DNA from: Humulus lupulus
Lineage: Eukaryota; Streptophyta; Magnoliopsida; Rosales; Cannabaceae
Reading direction: 5' to 3'
DNA length: 64,000 bases
Assembly: GCF_963169125.1 (NCBI RefSeq)
Contig: NC_084802.1
Coordinates: 30,695,107 to 30,759,106 of the forward strand
Numbering within the stretch: the stretch's first letter is position 1; every line of letters begins with the position of its first letter. Under the pieces are notes generated by a model. It searched no databases. It saw only the letters and a list, made by a program, of their open reading frames with translations, and had not been told where the DNA came from. Shown piece by piece: positions 1 to 11,648 of the stretch. Position numbers and translations under genes: made by a program.

Positions 1-310
1 CCGCCTGTGGAAGGTCAAGTGTGATGATTCTAAGACTATGTAGGTATGGGACTACATAGCTGAAGAGGGCTTAAATGGATTGATGGGTACTGCCTATGCC
101 AACAAGATGCATCTTCTTTTCAGCAGCCCATCACTTGAGAACTCCAAAGTTAAGCGTGCTTGACCTGAAGTAGTCTCATGATGCGTGACCTCTTGGGAAG
201 TTTTCCCAGGAAGCGTGCAAGTGAGGAGAAATCAAGCTGGAAAGACTCGTGTTGGTTTGTAGGGCCAGTCGTTATTCCAGGAAGCAACCATAGAGATGTG
301 GGGCCTTACA
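1..310 (+). repeat. Cassandra-like LTR with 5S-rRNA-derived promoter (partial)
   Basis: Positions about 133-207 resemble the internal promoter half of plant 5S rRNA: AGTTAAGCGTGCTT (148-161, the A-box region) followed by ATGCGTGACCTCTTGGGAAG (181-200, the intermediate-element and C-box region). Flanking text (a GAAGCGTGCAAGTGAGGAG-like stretch, then an end in GGGGCCTTACA) fits the LTR of Cassandra, a non-autonomous TRIM retrotransposon whose LTRs carry 5S sequence. The LTR appears to end at about 310. The usual tRNA-Met primer site does not follow, so this is a solo or damaged LTR. Its 5' end lies off the window. Changes at several conserved 5S positions argue against a functional 5S gene. 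Confidence 0.75.
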
Positions 311-576
311 GATAGCCCTATCATCGGGCACACAGTCCTAAGTGAAGGAGCAAACTACACAAAGCAAAGTGACCCAATGGTAGCTTTCACACTAAAACAT
401 AAGGCATCTCTAATAGGGGAGACAATTCAATGCAATAACCAAGACTGAGAAGTCAAACATCAAGTAAGACTACAACTAAGCATAAGCAAGCTCACATTAC
501 TTCAGGACATATGACTCTGAAAAGCAAGTTGAAGAAAGACTCACACATGCAAATAGTCAAGTTAGAAGATGAAATC
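311..576. other. Unassigned stretch, probably downstream part of the SIRE-like element
   Basis: No reading frame stands out. It abuts the Tekay-1 target duplication AAATC (572-576), whose partner lies at 16927-16931 beside the SIRE-like pol. Before the Tekay insertion it was therefore contiguous with sequence just downstream of that minus-strand pol gene. No SIRE-like 3' LTR (expected to read TGAAAGTTGG on the plus strand) is seen here. Confidence 0.5.
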
Positions 577-2867
577 TGTAACGACCCAAAATTGCTAGTA
601 GGGCTTAGTGCCTTGATTATCGTGTCGGGAGGGCATAATTGGATATATGTATGTTTAATTTGTTAAATGTGTGGCATGCATGATTAATATGATTATATGG
701 ATATATTATATGCATGTTTTTGGAAATATTAGATATGTATGTGGGCACTTTATAGCTTATAAGGGCATATTTGTAATTTTGGCCCGTTGAGGGCGTAAAT
801 GTGATTTATGATTGAGACCACATTATTATGTGGATATAGTTGCATCATATGGCTCGAGATGGTCCTAGTGAGCGGATTAGTGAAATAGTCACAGCGGGGT
901 TTAATACCCGGATCGGGGAGAGCCTAGGGGTATTTTTGGGAATTTAGAGATAAATTTTGGCGGTTATTAGATAATGAATAAATAATTGGTAATTAATTGG
1001 ACATGATAGGGTTAACTGGTAAATATTAGGGGTACTTGAGGAATTAGCGGGAACTGGGGGAAAAGACCATTATACCCTTAGAAACCATTGGAAGGTTGAA
1101 TTAACTCAAGGGAAAAAATGTCTTTTTAGGGGTTAAGGAAATATACTTAGAAGTGTAGGAAGTAATCAAAAACTCTAGGAAACCTCTCAAATCTCACCCT
1201 TTCTCTCTCACTCACGTTCTAACTCTCACTCTCCCTAGAGAACCCAAGTGAGCTTGAAGAAATAGAAAGGAACAAGCAGAGAATTTTGCAGAGCTTCAGC
1301 TGGAAAGCTTTGGAATTTAAGCTCAGGAATTGAAGGTTTGAAGCTGAGGGTTTAAGCTTCCATTGAGGTAAGAATTTTGGTTTGATTTCCGTTAAGATTA
1401 TGGGTGTTATGATGAATTGGTTTAGGTCATTTAGTGGTGAATTGTTGTTGGATGAATTGGTGGTTCGAGTAGAGTTTTCTAGGATATATTATGCTTAAGA
1501 TACTTTACTAAAGGTCCTAGACTTGATGCTAGGCTTGGTTTGAGTCTGGAAATGTGTTAGGGGTTGAATTAGTAAGAGTTAGCTGGGGAAAAACGCTGAA
1601 GAAAGTTGGTTTTTTTGGGTTTAGGGGCTCGGGTCACGACCCTATTCTTCAGGCACCAAGGCCCACATGAGTTTTGAGGTTGGGAGCCTATGTTTTACAA
1701 GTGCGTGCTGCGACTCGGGGAGGGCAGGTCGTGACTCGTGTCCCCCAGCAGGGGGGATTGTGTCTTTGTTTGAGGGGTGGGCCACGACCCTCAAGGGAAA
1801 GTTGCGGCCCTAATTAAGGAATTAAGGGAAATGAAGTTTAAGGCTCGGGGAGGCTCAGGAGTTCGAACTTAAGCGCTCGGGATGATTTCTACTACCCGGT
1901 TTAGTAGAAATCGAGGTCTCGGTGGCTAGCTAATGTTTCCTAAATATTTTTATGGATTCGAAATTGATGATTACCCATTGGTCACTGTGACTAGGTTTAT
2001 CGCCAAGGCTCAGGACTGAGGCTCGTGCTCGAGACCGTTTTGTATTCTCCGCTCATAATTCGAGTTAAGAAAGCTGCACCCTTGATTGGTTGTGAACGGG
2101 ACTGAGATTCCCAATATTTGAGTATGTGTATTGTATGACTAAATGACCGATATGGTATATGAGAATAAACGGCCTAAGAGAGCCAGGGCTGATGACTTGC
2201 GCACAGGACGCGGCTCGGCCACTGTGAGCTGGGGTCAGCTAATTAAACAATGGACTTGGCCTAAGCGAGCCGGAATCAATTGAGTAAACAGAGGGCTCGG
2301 CCTAAGGGCACCGACCTTGAGCATTTGTATATTGATTAAGATATATTTATGAACGTACATGTTCACTATTATTAGTTTGATGCCTATGATTTGTTGAACT
2401 TCTGGATGACTGTCTTATGATTGATTGATTGGTACTACTGATTATGTATTTGCTGTTATGGTTTTCTTGCGGGGCCTTGGCTCACAGGTGCTATGTGGTG
2501 CAGGTAAAGGCAAGGGAAAATTGGGCCAACCATGAGTTGGAGTGCTCTGTGGGCAAGGCATACATTGTCAGCTCCTTATCTGCCACGACCGAGGGATAGT
2601 GCCTTAAATTTTGTATTTTTCCATTAAAGTGGCTACTGGTTGTACACAACTTTTGGGAGTTGTAAATTGTCTCTTAAACCCTGTTTTTGGGATCCCATGT
2701 ACCAAACATCTATTTTAATGAAAATTATCCAGTAATGATCAAAATCTTTTAACTCTAACGTGATAGTTAACTTTAGGAACACATTAATGTTCAAACGACT
2801 TGATTAGCAAGTCTTGCACTGTTTTAAAATACACAGTGTAACAGACTTGGTTATCCAGGGCGTTACA
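577..2867 (+). repeat. Tekay-1 5' LTR
   Basis: 2291 bp from TGTAACGACC to GGGCGTTACA, matching 14623-16926 along its length. It contains a cluster of GC-rich imperfect palindromes (about 1625-1815, for example GGGTCACGACCC) and GGCTCGGCC-type short repeats (about 2165-2320). The left flank AAATC is the target duplication. Confidence 0.92.
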
Positions 2868-2870
2868 ACT

Positions 2871-2882
2871 TGGTATCAGAGC
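2871..2882 (+). promoter_or_regulatory. Primer binding site, initiator tRNA-Met
   Basis: TGGTATCAGAGC lies 3 bases after the 5' LTR end. This is the usual plant complement to the 3' end of initiator tRNA-Met, where reverse transcription is primed. Confidence 0.9.
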
Positions 2883-3247
2883 CATCTAGGTTTAAGGGTT
2901 CCTAAAGACTGGCTGGGCATGTACACTCACCGCTAAAGACAAGCTCGACTCAGAGTTTGGTAACGGTATATATGCGATTACATGCTTGAATGAAATACAA
3001 ATGTTTTAATTTGTGTGATTAATAGGGAGTATGTGATACTGATAGGGCCTGGCCCTTGACTGTTCTGTGACTGTTATGAGGCATGCTTATTAGCATTGCT
3101 GCTGCATGTGAGTGAATATTTGAATGCCTGTTTTCATTTTGATTGCTTTTGGATGTTTCGGTTTTGATGGTGGACTATGGAAAGACTATTAACCTATCAT
3201 AATTGCCTGATTGCCGAGTCATTTATTGCAGATAAACTTGGATAGCT

Positions 3248-4330
3248 ATGCGTCCAAGGCGATCTATACGACTAGCTGGGACAAGGTCTAAGGCTAGAGA
3301 TGATGATTAGGGCTAAAACCCTCTGCCAGTTCCTGAGAACTGGCAACAGAAACTTGCTGATATGCAAGCCCGATTACAAAGCTGAGAAGAGTAGATCCAC
3401 TTCTTGAGACAACAGGCTCCATCAGGGAGTGATGCACCTATTTATTCATCTGCTGTGGCACCAGTTGTACAACCACCTAAGGTTGGGAACAAGTGGGAGC
3501 CACTGTATAAGCGGTTCAGGAGACAGCGTCCTCCAACCTTTGAGGGAGGACCAGATCCACTAAAGGCCGAACAGTGGATGAGTATGATCACTTCTATCCT
3601 GGATTTTATGAGGGTGGAAGGTAATGACAGGGTGGCCTATGCCACCTATATGCTTAGAGAGGATGCTCGTATCTGGTGGGAGGTGGCATCACAGACTAGG
3701 GACATTTCTACTTCGAGTTGGTATGACTTCAGAGATTTGTTCAACCAGAAATATTATAATGTTGCCGTCAGGGCAGCGAAGGTGAATGAGTTTGTTGGGT
3801 TGGTATAGGGCAGCGTGACAGTTATAGAGTATGCTTTGAAGTTTGGCAGGCTTGCGAAGCTTGCACCAGACTTAGTGCCTACTGATACAGCCAAACAGGA
3901 TAGATTTATTCAAGGGCTTAATGCTTGGATAGCCCGAGATGTTTGAATCACAACAGTCCTTGGGGGAACGACTTATGCCCAGGTTGTTGAGAAGGATCTT
4001 ACCGTTGAAGAGGCGGAGAATAAGATTTGGAGGGAGAATACGATGAGGCGAGAGGTTCGTAGGGCGGTGCCTCCATACTCAAGGTTTGGTAAGGGCGGAG
4101 GCCCCAGTGATTTGAAGAGGAAGACCCCTGACACTTCGACCACTGCTGGTCCTGATAGGAGGGGTCAGGGTGCTCAGGGTGGCCGCCAGGGAGGCGGTGA
4201 GATATGGAGAAGTTATCCAGAGTGCACGAGATGCAGGAAGCGCCATCTGGGCGAATGTCGAGCGAAAGCTTGCTACCTGTGCGGGGTGGTGGGATAACTC
4301 AAGAAGGACTACCCAACAGCGAGGAAAGAG
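3248..4330 (+). pseudogene. gag: Tekay-1 gag (decayed)
   Basis: One frame runs from ATG at 3248 (MRPRRSIRLAG) through the capsid-like region with the family signature PPTFEGGPDPLKAEQWM (about 3530-3580) and DARIWWE (about 3663) to a basic Gly/Arg-rich tail. Stops interrupt it early (about 3308, 3382 and 3391), at 3806-3808, near 3944 and at 4295-4297. The last stop falls where the knuckle histidine should be (CYLCGVVG then stop), and the final knuckle cysteine is also replaced, so the CCHC nucleic-acid-binding knuckle is lost. The gene would have made the virus-like-particle shell. The match to the minus-strand gag at 33000-34115 supports the call. Confidence 0.85.
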
Positions 4331-5111
4331 GAATCAGCGAAGGTGGATATCTTGACTCCAGCTCGAGTATTCACCTTGACACAGGCCGAGGCTAGTCCCT
4401 CGGTAGTGACAGGTCAACTTTCTAGCGCTGGCTCCTCTTATACTGTATTGATTATCTCTGGTGCTACACATTTGTTTGTTTCTAGTATAGTGATTGATAG
4501 ATGGTGTAGACCTAGTGAGTATTATACTGTGGGGTTTGAGACTATACTGCCTACAGGGGAATTGGTGGTTTCTAGGAGATGGATTAGAGCACTGCCTGTG
4601 ATGGTAGATAGTAGGGAACTATCAGTAGACTTGATTGAGTTGGGTATGGAAGACTTTGATATGATTCTAGGAATGGATTGGCTGGTTAGATATGGGGCTA
4701 CCATTGGTTGTAGGAAGAAGATGGTGACTTTTGAGCCTGAGGGAGAGGATCCCTTTGTTTTCGTGGGTGCTGTGTGTGGACCCCGCATACCCATGATATT
4801 AGCATTGAGAGCTAGGGACCTATTGCAGGGAGGTTGTATAGATGTTATAGCTAGTGTGGTGGATACCACCTGGGTTATGCCAACAGTGGAGAGAGAGACC
4901 AGATTAGTACGTGAGTTTTTAGATGTGTTCCCTGAGGATTTACCGAGACTGCCACCGCACAGGCAGATTCAGTTCATCATTGGGTTAACACCGAGTACTC
5001 AGTCGATGTCGAGGGCACCATGTAGGATGGCTCTGGCGGATTTGAAACAGTTGAAGATAAAGTTACAAGAACTTCTTGATTTGGGGTTTATCAAGCCTAG
5101 TTTCTCGCCAT
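4331..5111 (+). pseudogene. pol: Tekay-1 aspartic protease and linker to RT (decayed)
   Basis: The same frame as gag continues. The protease should show DSGATH; here it reads ISGATH (about 4451-4468), so the catalytic aspartate is gone. The second copy in this window (minus strand, near 32903-32914) keeps DSGATH, which supports a lineage-specific loss. Downstream, MILGMDWL (about 4661) is the second conserved protease motif. The frame then enters the linker VFPEDLPRLPPHRQIQF ahead of RT. The protease would process the gag-pol polyprotein. Confidence 0.85.
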
Positions 5112-6280
5112 GGGTGCTCTGGTTTTGTTTGTGAAGAAGAAGGACAGGACTCTGAGAATGTGTATAGACTACAGGGAGTTGAACAAGTTGACCATCAAGA
5201 ATAAATACCCCTTACCAAGGATTGATGACCTGTTCGATTAGCTGCAGGGAAAGACGGTGTTCTCGAAGATTGATCTTCAATCTAGTTATCACCAGCTAAG
5301 GATCAAGGACGAGGATATACTGAAGACGACCTTCCGGATGAGGTATGGGCATTATGAGTTTCTAGTCATGTCATTTGGTCTGACCAATACCCCAACAACA
5401 TTCATGGACCTGATGAACAGGGTTTTCAAGGACTTCTTGGATTAGTTTGTGATTGTCTTCATCGACGACATCTTGGTTTACTCCAATCAGAGGAAGAACA
5501 TGAACAACATCTTTGATAGGTATTGTAGAGATTGAGAGAACATCGATTGTATGCCAAATTTAAGAAGTGCGAGTTTTGGTTACCAGAAGTGACATTCCTT
5601 GGACACATTGTTGGTGAAGATGGGATTAAGGTGGATCCAGCTAAGGTAGAGGCAGTGAGGGATTGGCCAAGGCCAAGGAATGCCTCAGAGGTTAGGAGCT
5701 TCCTTGGATTAGCAGGATATTACGACGGTTCATGGAAGGGTTCTCGAAGATTGCTGCACCGATGACAGAATTGACACGGAAGAATCTGAAGTTCGTCTGG
5801 TCAGACAAGTGTGAGAATAGTTTCCAGGAATTGAAGCGACGACTGATTACTGCCCCGGTGTTGAGTCTTCCTTCGGAGGGAGGGAAGTTTGTAGTATACT
5901 GTGATGCATCTAGGTTGGGATTTGGGGTGTGTATTGATGCAGAATGAGAAGGTTATTGCTTATGCATCACGGAAGCTGAAGGAGTATGAGTAGCGGTACT
6001 CTACCCATGATCTAAAGTTGGCTGCGGTGGTATTCGCACTGAATGTTTGGCGACATTACTTGTATGGAGAATAGTGTGAGATATACACCGATCCTAAGAG
6101 CTTGAAGTATTTCTTCACCCAAAAGGACTTGAATATGAGGCAGAGACATTGGTTGGAGTTGGTAAAGGACTATGATTGTGACATCCTTTACCACCCAGGG
6201 AAAGCCAACGTAGTGGCAGATGCATTGAGCCAGAGGGGCTCGAGACAGTTGTTTAGCTCTGCACAGATATAGAGAGATAT
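5112..6280 (+). pseudogene. pol: Tekay-1 reverse transcriptase and RNase H (frameshifted)
   Basis: RT begins in the frame of 4343-5134 and shifts at about 5112 by loss of one G after SPW. It continues in another frame through [11 protein letters not shown] and the active site FIDDILVYS (FIDD at 5458-5469, intact). A stop lies at about 5238, another just before the active site at 5443-5445, and further one-base shifts lie near 5476, 5713 and 5925. RNase H follows (YCDASRLG about 5900; [10 protein letters not shown] about 6220). Compared with the other Tekay copy, roughly 250-270 bp are missing between RNase H and the integrase zinc finger near 6268-6275. Confidence 0.85.
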
Positions 6281-6489
6281 TAGATGAATCTCATACTACA
6301 CTATACTCACTCCATCCAGGCACCACGAAGATGTATCAGGATCTACGGATGTTATATTGGTGGCCTGGGAGGAAGAAAGATGTAGTGGAGTACGTGGCCA
6401 AGTGTTTAACCTGTCAGTAGGTGAAGGCTGAGCATCAACAACTAGCGGGGCTGTTACAGCCTCTGGGTATTCTCGAGTGGAAGTGGGAG
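6281..6489 (+). pseudogene. pol: Tekay-1 integrase N-terminal zinc finger, cut by the Athila insertion
   Basis: The peptide LYWWPGRKKDVVEYVAKC followed by LTC (about 6351-6415) is the histidine/cysteine zinc-binding region of Ty3/gypsy integrase. The reading stops at GGAAGTGGGAG (6489), exactly where the Athila LTR starts (TGTTCTATA at 6490). In the intact relative the next residues are DITMDFG, the first catalytic aspartate region, which is absent here. Confidence 0.85.
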
Positions 6490-7831
6490 TGTTCTATAAA
6501 ATCGATACGCAAGTGAACGTAATCGTAACAAGTAATAAAGAGTAAGTGAGATCGTTTCCACGAGGTCTGTATATTAAGTAGCAAAATTTAACTCCTATTT
6601 CTATTTGGCTAACGATAATCGAGTCAGAAGAATTAATTAAAAATATAAAACAAAACCTGAAATTAACTTCAAGAACTGAAAATAAACAACGTTAAGAAAA
6701 TTCAATGGATTAAGAACTAGGGCAGTCAATTTCATCAACCATCCCCTTTAATTCTCATCAACACAAATCTTACTATTCAATTTTCTCTTGTGATAGCAGG
6801 TCAACAATAATAACTTATATTCGTACTAGGATATATAAGTCTCAATCCTATGCAAATTTTCTACATCTCTGTGATAAATAAACATAAGATAGGCATTAAG
6901 ATTAACAACCCTTAAACTATACAGACCACACAGGTACTCTCATCCTAAAATAAAATCTATGTTCATTCAGTTACAACATATTCAATTCTCACTTCTCATA
7001 TTTCAAATCAAAATCATATATTTCATGTCGATGGTGATCAATCATTCACAAGCATTAGATTCAAATTGAATAAATCACAAGATAAAATTTAAATCATAAA
7101 ACTTGCATTAATTTAAAATAAAAGTTCAGGAGAATCCATTAACACCCTAGAAAAAGAGTTTAGTTCATAATAGAATTCATAATAACCATAGAAGAATTAA
7201 AAAGCATCTAAAATACATAAATTAAAAGTAGAAAAGAAGAAAAACTATGATGAGTTCTTTGATTCCACTTGCAATCCTACACAGTGTGCTTTTCTCCGTC
7301 TCCTAGGGCTAATCTCATCTTTAAAAACGTCATTAAGAAAGCTTTTATAGTCCCTAATTAATTATGTGCGAAAGGACAAAATTGCCCTTGAAAAATGCCC
7401 TAAATTCGACTTCCGTACGAACTGGCGCCGCGACTCCATATGATAGTGCCACGACTCTGGTGTACTTTGCGTTCCAGATTTCATCTCTGGAGTAGGTAGC
7501 GCTGCAGTGTTGTCTGGTAGAGCCGCAACTCTAATTCTGGCTGACTTTTGTTTTCTTCTATGTAACTCTTAGGGCTGCGGCTCTAATTCCAAATTTTCAC
7601 CAAATCATCAAGTTGACCCCCGGTTTCACCTAGTTCCCATTCCTTAGCTCATTTAACATTGTTTCTTCAAGAATTAAGCGATTTTCCTCAAATTTTAAGC
7701 TATTTCCTTAATAACCACACTTAATCATGAAAACACAATAAACACCTGCATAATATCGCACAAAACCAAATAAAAGACTAAAATTACATCTTAAAACATG
7801 CCATAAAAACATACCAAAACTAATCCTAACA
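6490..7831 (-). repeat. Athila-like 3' LTR
   Basis: On the plus strand it starts TGTTCTATA and ends CCTAACA; on its own strand that is TGTTAGG...TATAGAACA, giving TG/CA ends with TGTT/AACA inverted repeats. Next to it a purine-rich tract (on the minus strand GGATAAGTTTGGCGGAATT, 7832-7850) acts as the expected polypurine tract. Length is 1342 bp. A cluster of imperfect GC-rich palindromes lies at about 7422-7590 (for example GGGCTGCGGCTC). There is no partner LTR in the window. Confidence 0.75.
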
Positions 7832-9234
7832 AATTCCGCCAAACTTATCCTTTACTCGCCCTCGAGTAAAGAACACAACTAAGACTCAATAAAACCTAAA
7901 CAAATCAAATTGACAACCATAAAATAGCCTAAAAAATCATGAATACCATATGCATATAATTCTAAAGAAAAGTAATGTGCCACTTCAAAAATGAATCCAT
8001 AATTTCAATCAAAATACTTCACACATTCACTGTAATCTATCAATACTCATGCTCATTCACTCATAACCAATAAATGTAAATAATTGAACCAATCTATGCA
8101 TGCCAAATTCTCACCATCAATCCACTCAACATTGTTATTACATATGCTTGCTATACTTACTATTCTCCACTAATGTAAACAAATACACACTTAAAAATCA
8201 ATAGGACTTTACAAAGCTTGTAGTAGATGGCTTAGGTAAAGTTGGATGAGAAGAAATTTTAGGCTCAAGTATACCATAAGCATTCAAACCAAGCAACCTA
8301 TCCCTTTAACTCAACTTCACATCCCACTGTTACCCTTTGTTTTTCTTCTTTTCAAGATTGAGAAAAGTTGACTATTTATTCGTTACACTTTTTTTTTTTT
8401 TCAAACTACATTCCCCCAAACATAGATTTTTCACTAAACAACTTAAGGAATGTAGTTTATTCTTAATTTATAATTTCTTTTCTCTTTTTTTTTTTCTCTT
8501 CTTCAATCTTTTTTTTATGCATTGAGTAATCACATTTTTCTTCATATGTCCCTTTAACATTCACTCCCCCCTCAAATCAAAATATATGTTTTTAAGCTCA
8601 TGGTATAGGACAAAGGAAATAATGAATACACAGATGCAAGTATAGACTCAAAACATGTGTTAACCAAGGAAAAAGGTCAATTATCAGGCTCAAATAGGGT
8701 AACAAGAGATAAAATATATAAGGGTTAGCTTGAAAGGCTCAATCGTTCCAAAGATGGCCTATATCCTCTTGTTAAGTGTGTATTGCTTAGGATTTTTTCT
8801 CAAATAGCAAGCAAGAAAGTTCTAGAAATATTTCAAATTGAACAATCCACAGTCCAAATTCAACCTGCATATACAAAGTTCAACTCCCACAGTTACAACT
8901 ATGAGCAATAGTTCGAACAAGTATTCAATTAACCACAGTGAAGTGACAAAGTATTTCAATCAAGCACACAAAATATTTTATATGCACAACTCTTCCTTCG
9001 GATTATACAACATAGCATTCATTCAATCTCATTGGCAAAAAATTATCAACTTGGTTTACACTCTAACAACACCGTGAAAACTAGACTCAAACACAATAAC
9101 AACTAATACTAAACTTAAAAAAACAACAAAGCTAAGAGTAAATCCCTTCCCCAAACTTAAGACTAATATTGTCCCCAATGTTAAACTCAAATAAAAAGAA
9201 GAGACTTACCTGAGACCCCATTGTAGAACATTAA
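7832..9234 (-). other. Athila-like 3' untranslated region
   Basis: Noncoding stretch between the extra ORF and the LTR. It holds pyrimidine-rich runs on the plus strand (about 8337-8520), which are purine-rich on the element's own strand. On the minus strand a CTCGAGGGCGAGTAAAGG motif sits just before the polypurine tract and GTTTGGGGAAGGGATTTAC at about 9145, both typical of Athila 3' ends. Short ORFs here are low-complexity by-products. Confidence 0.6.
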
Positions 9235-10507
9235 AATGGAGGAGGCGGTGGAGGCAGGTACTGTGGTGGATAAGGCTGGTACAGGGGTGGAGAAGGGAAG
9301 TAGTTTTGCTCCGCCTCATTCAATGACCATCGATTCACAAGAGTATTCAGACGGTCCACATGAGCAACCTCATAATCACGCCTTTAACCCATGTATTGAT
9401 GCATCATCTGATGTTGTTGGACCATATATTGATTTTGCTGAATGAGGTAGTCGAGACGAACATGGGTATATTGGGTGTTGGAATTAACTGGATCACCCAG
9501 TAACAGTGGTGAATCCAGATGCATCGGGTCAGGGACATTTCCATAAGCATTTACTGAAATATTTCCATCGTTTCCTTCCCCACCATGATTTGGGTCGTCT
9601 TCTTCTTGTTCTACTTCACCTCGATTCCAAGGAGGAGCTGGGACATATGGAATAGGAAGTGGATACTTGGTGATTTTCACTCGAGTGATGGGAGGTTTTG
9701 CCTTTAGAGTCACATCATTGTCATAGACTGGTACCTCGTAGGTAAGGCATAAATCCATTAAAAGGTGGATGTGAGGCAGCCCAATAGTGGTGGAACCACT
9801 CAGGACATGGTTGATACTTTCACGAAGTTGATGACCAACATCCACATTAAGCCCATTCATCAAAGCATAGACTAAATAAATGTGCTCCATATTGATTGTA
9901 GACAAGTGCCCATATGGCATCAACCGGCAACTAACAAAGTATAGCTACGCTCGAGCTTCCTGAGTGAACTGACACAAATGCAACTCAGCATACTCATCAT
10001 GAGTAATTATCCACTCCGCTCCAGGGAATGAAATTGTATTAACAATTTTATTATGATCAATTGCACCCCCAACTAACACCTCATAATGTTCTCATAGTTA
10101 GGAGTACCATAGAGGGCATTCAATGTGTTCACAGCAGTGGGCACCCACACACCCTTAACAAAGCACTTCATTCTTCCCTTCGTTTCCGAATAATTGGCAT
10201 AAAATTCATAGCAAATAGAAATATTTTCTTTTACAATATCCTTGTCTACAAACCCTTGCCATGGCCGCTATATTGGCTCAGATGCGCGTATTGAGTGGGT
10301 CATTATCATATGGTTCATTACGATACTCAATACCCCTCTCGTGAATGACCGACTGGTGCATAACTTGAGATATCTATCCTGAGCCTTTTTATTCACAAAC
10401 CTCATAGCATCGAAGTCCGATGGGGTTGGTGGTGGAGGGTCATCCTGATCCCTCGACGTGGAAGCCTTACCCCTGTCTTTGGTCTTATTTCTTGTCTTAG
10501 GTGCCAT
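9235..10507 (-). pseudogene. Athila-like ORF after pol (envelope position; putative plant transposon protein domain)
   Basis: ATG at 10507 starts MAPKTRNKTKDRGKASTSRD, a basic, low-complexity N-terminus. It then runs through a conserved region around GVWVPTAVNTLNALYGTP (about 10105-10160) and, after frameshift or stop changes near 9930-10065, continues to IHLLMDLCLTYEVPV (about 9730-9775). The tail is rich in Gln, Pro and acidic residues. Athila elements carry such an ORF downstream of pol, often called env-like; the conserved region resembles the domain annotated as a putative plant transposon protein. I see no clear signal peptide or fusion peptide, so an envelope function is not supported by this sequence. 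Confidence 0.65.
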
Positions 10508-11648
10508 TATGTCACAAAAGATGGCACAAATACCCTAAACAATCAGAATTAATCTGAGCAGCACCTCCCCTAGATTTCTTAACTTCCCAAACTTTCACAA
10601 TCACCCAAATCTTTAATCAAAATGCCAGAACACAACCCACATCAACAATTCCCAAATCTATAACACTTTCTTACAAATAAAACCCGCTCTACTATTCACA
10701 AATCACTATGCATCCACTTTGCAATGTAGAAAATTGAGAAAGCCCACTTACTTGAAGATGAGAAAGATGATCTTAATGATTAGAGATGCCTAAAACTCCA
10801 AAACTTTTCCAAGATTACTACAAGATTCAAAATTTAGGGTTAGGTGTTTCAAAAAGTGGAAAATAGTGTGTTTTAGGGAAGATTGGAGAGGATTTAGGTT
10901 GTTGAATGAATGAGAAAGGGTAAAAAAAAAATTGGTTTTAATGGAAGTTTAAGGGTGGTATGGTGGCTATGGGGTTTTGGGACTGATTTGGTCGGAGAAG
11001 AGGGAGAAAAGAAGAGGGAGGCAGAGTGGAATGGAAATTGGGGGAAAAAATCTGATGAAAACCCTTAAAATGTGATTCTGGGCCCAATTGGCGGCGCGAC
11101 GCTGGTGTGTAGAGCCGAGGCTCTAATTCAGAACTGGGAAAACATGGGGCTCAGATTCTTTTAGGGCCGCAGCACTGCACTATAGAGTCGTGGCTCTAAT
11201 TTTGATTTTTTTTTTCAATACTGCCTCTCTAACTTACCTAGAGCTGTAGCTCTACTCCATAGAGTTGTGGCTCTAATTTCTCCCAAAATCCTCAATGCCT
11301 CTAACTTAGGCAGCGCTGCAGCTCTAACTCCTTGAGCTGCGGCTCTAATTCAAATTTTTTGGCTCCTCCCCTTCTGATCACATTAGAGCTGTGACTCTAA
11401 TTTCTAGAGTTGGGGCTCTAATTCAATGTTTGTGCTATTTTGTTGCCCCCTTCTTCTTTCTTTTTTTTCTTCACGTTTTTCACGATTCTAATTACATAAA
11501 ATATTTACGAAAACTAAACAAAAATAAAATAAAATAGTATTGTTCAACTAAAAATAACATATAAAGAAAAAATAATGAAAACATAAACTTGAGATGCCTC
11601 TCAAGGGCGCTGTCGTTAACGTCATTTAGCCGGACGGTGGATTCCTCA
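10508..11648 (-). other. Athila-like spacer between pol and the extra ORF, with palindrome cluster
   Basis: No credible coding frame. From about 11091 to 11433 there are at least eight degenerate copies of an imperfect palindrome of the type AGAGCYGYRGCTCTAA, spaced 20-50 bp apart (for example AGAGCCGAGGCTCTAATT at 11111). The rest is AT-rich. Confidence 0.55.

Noticed and set aside
133..207. Functional 5S rRNA gene
   Set aside because: Only the inner promoter half is conserved, with changes at conserved positions, and it sits in Cassandra-like LTR context.
4522..4869. 115-codon minus-strand ORF
   Set aside because: Antisense shadow of the Tekay-1 protease region.
8337..8525. 62-codon ORF rich in Phe and Leu
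   Set aside because: Low-complexity T-rich stretch of the Athila 3' region, not a protein.
9384..10507. True retroviral envelope gene
   Set aside because: The Athila extra ORF lies in the envelope position but I see no signal peptide, fusion peptide or membrane anchor in the preserved parts.
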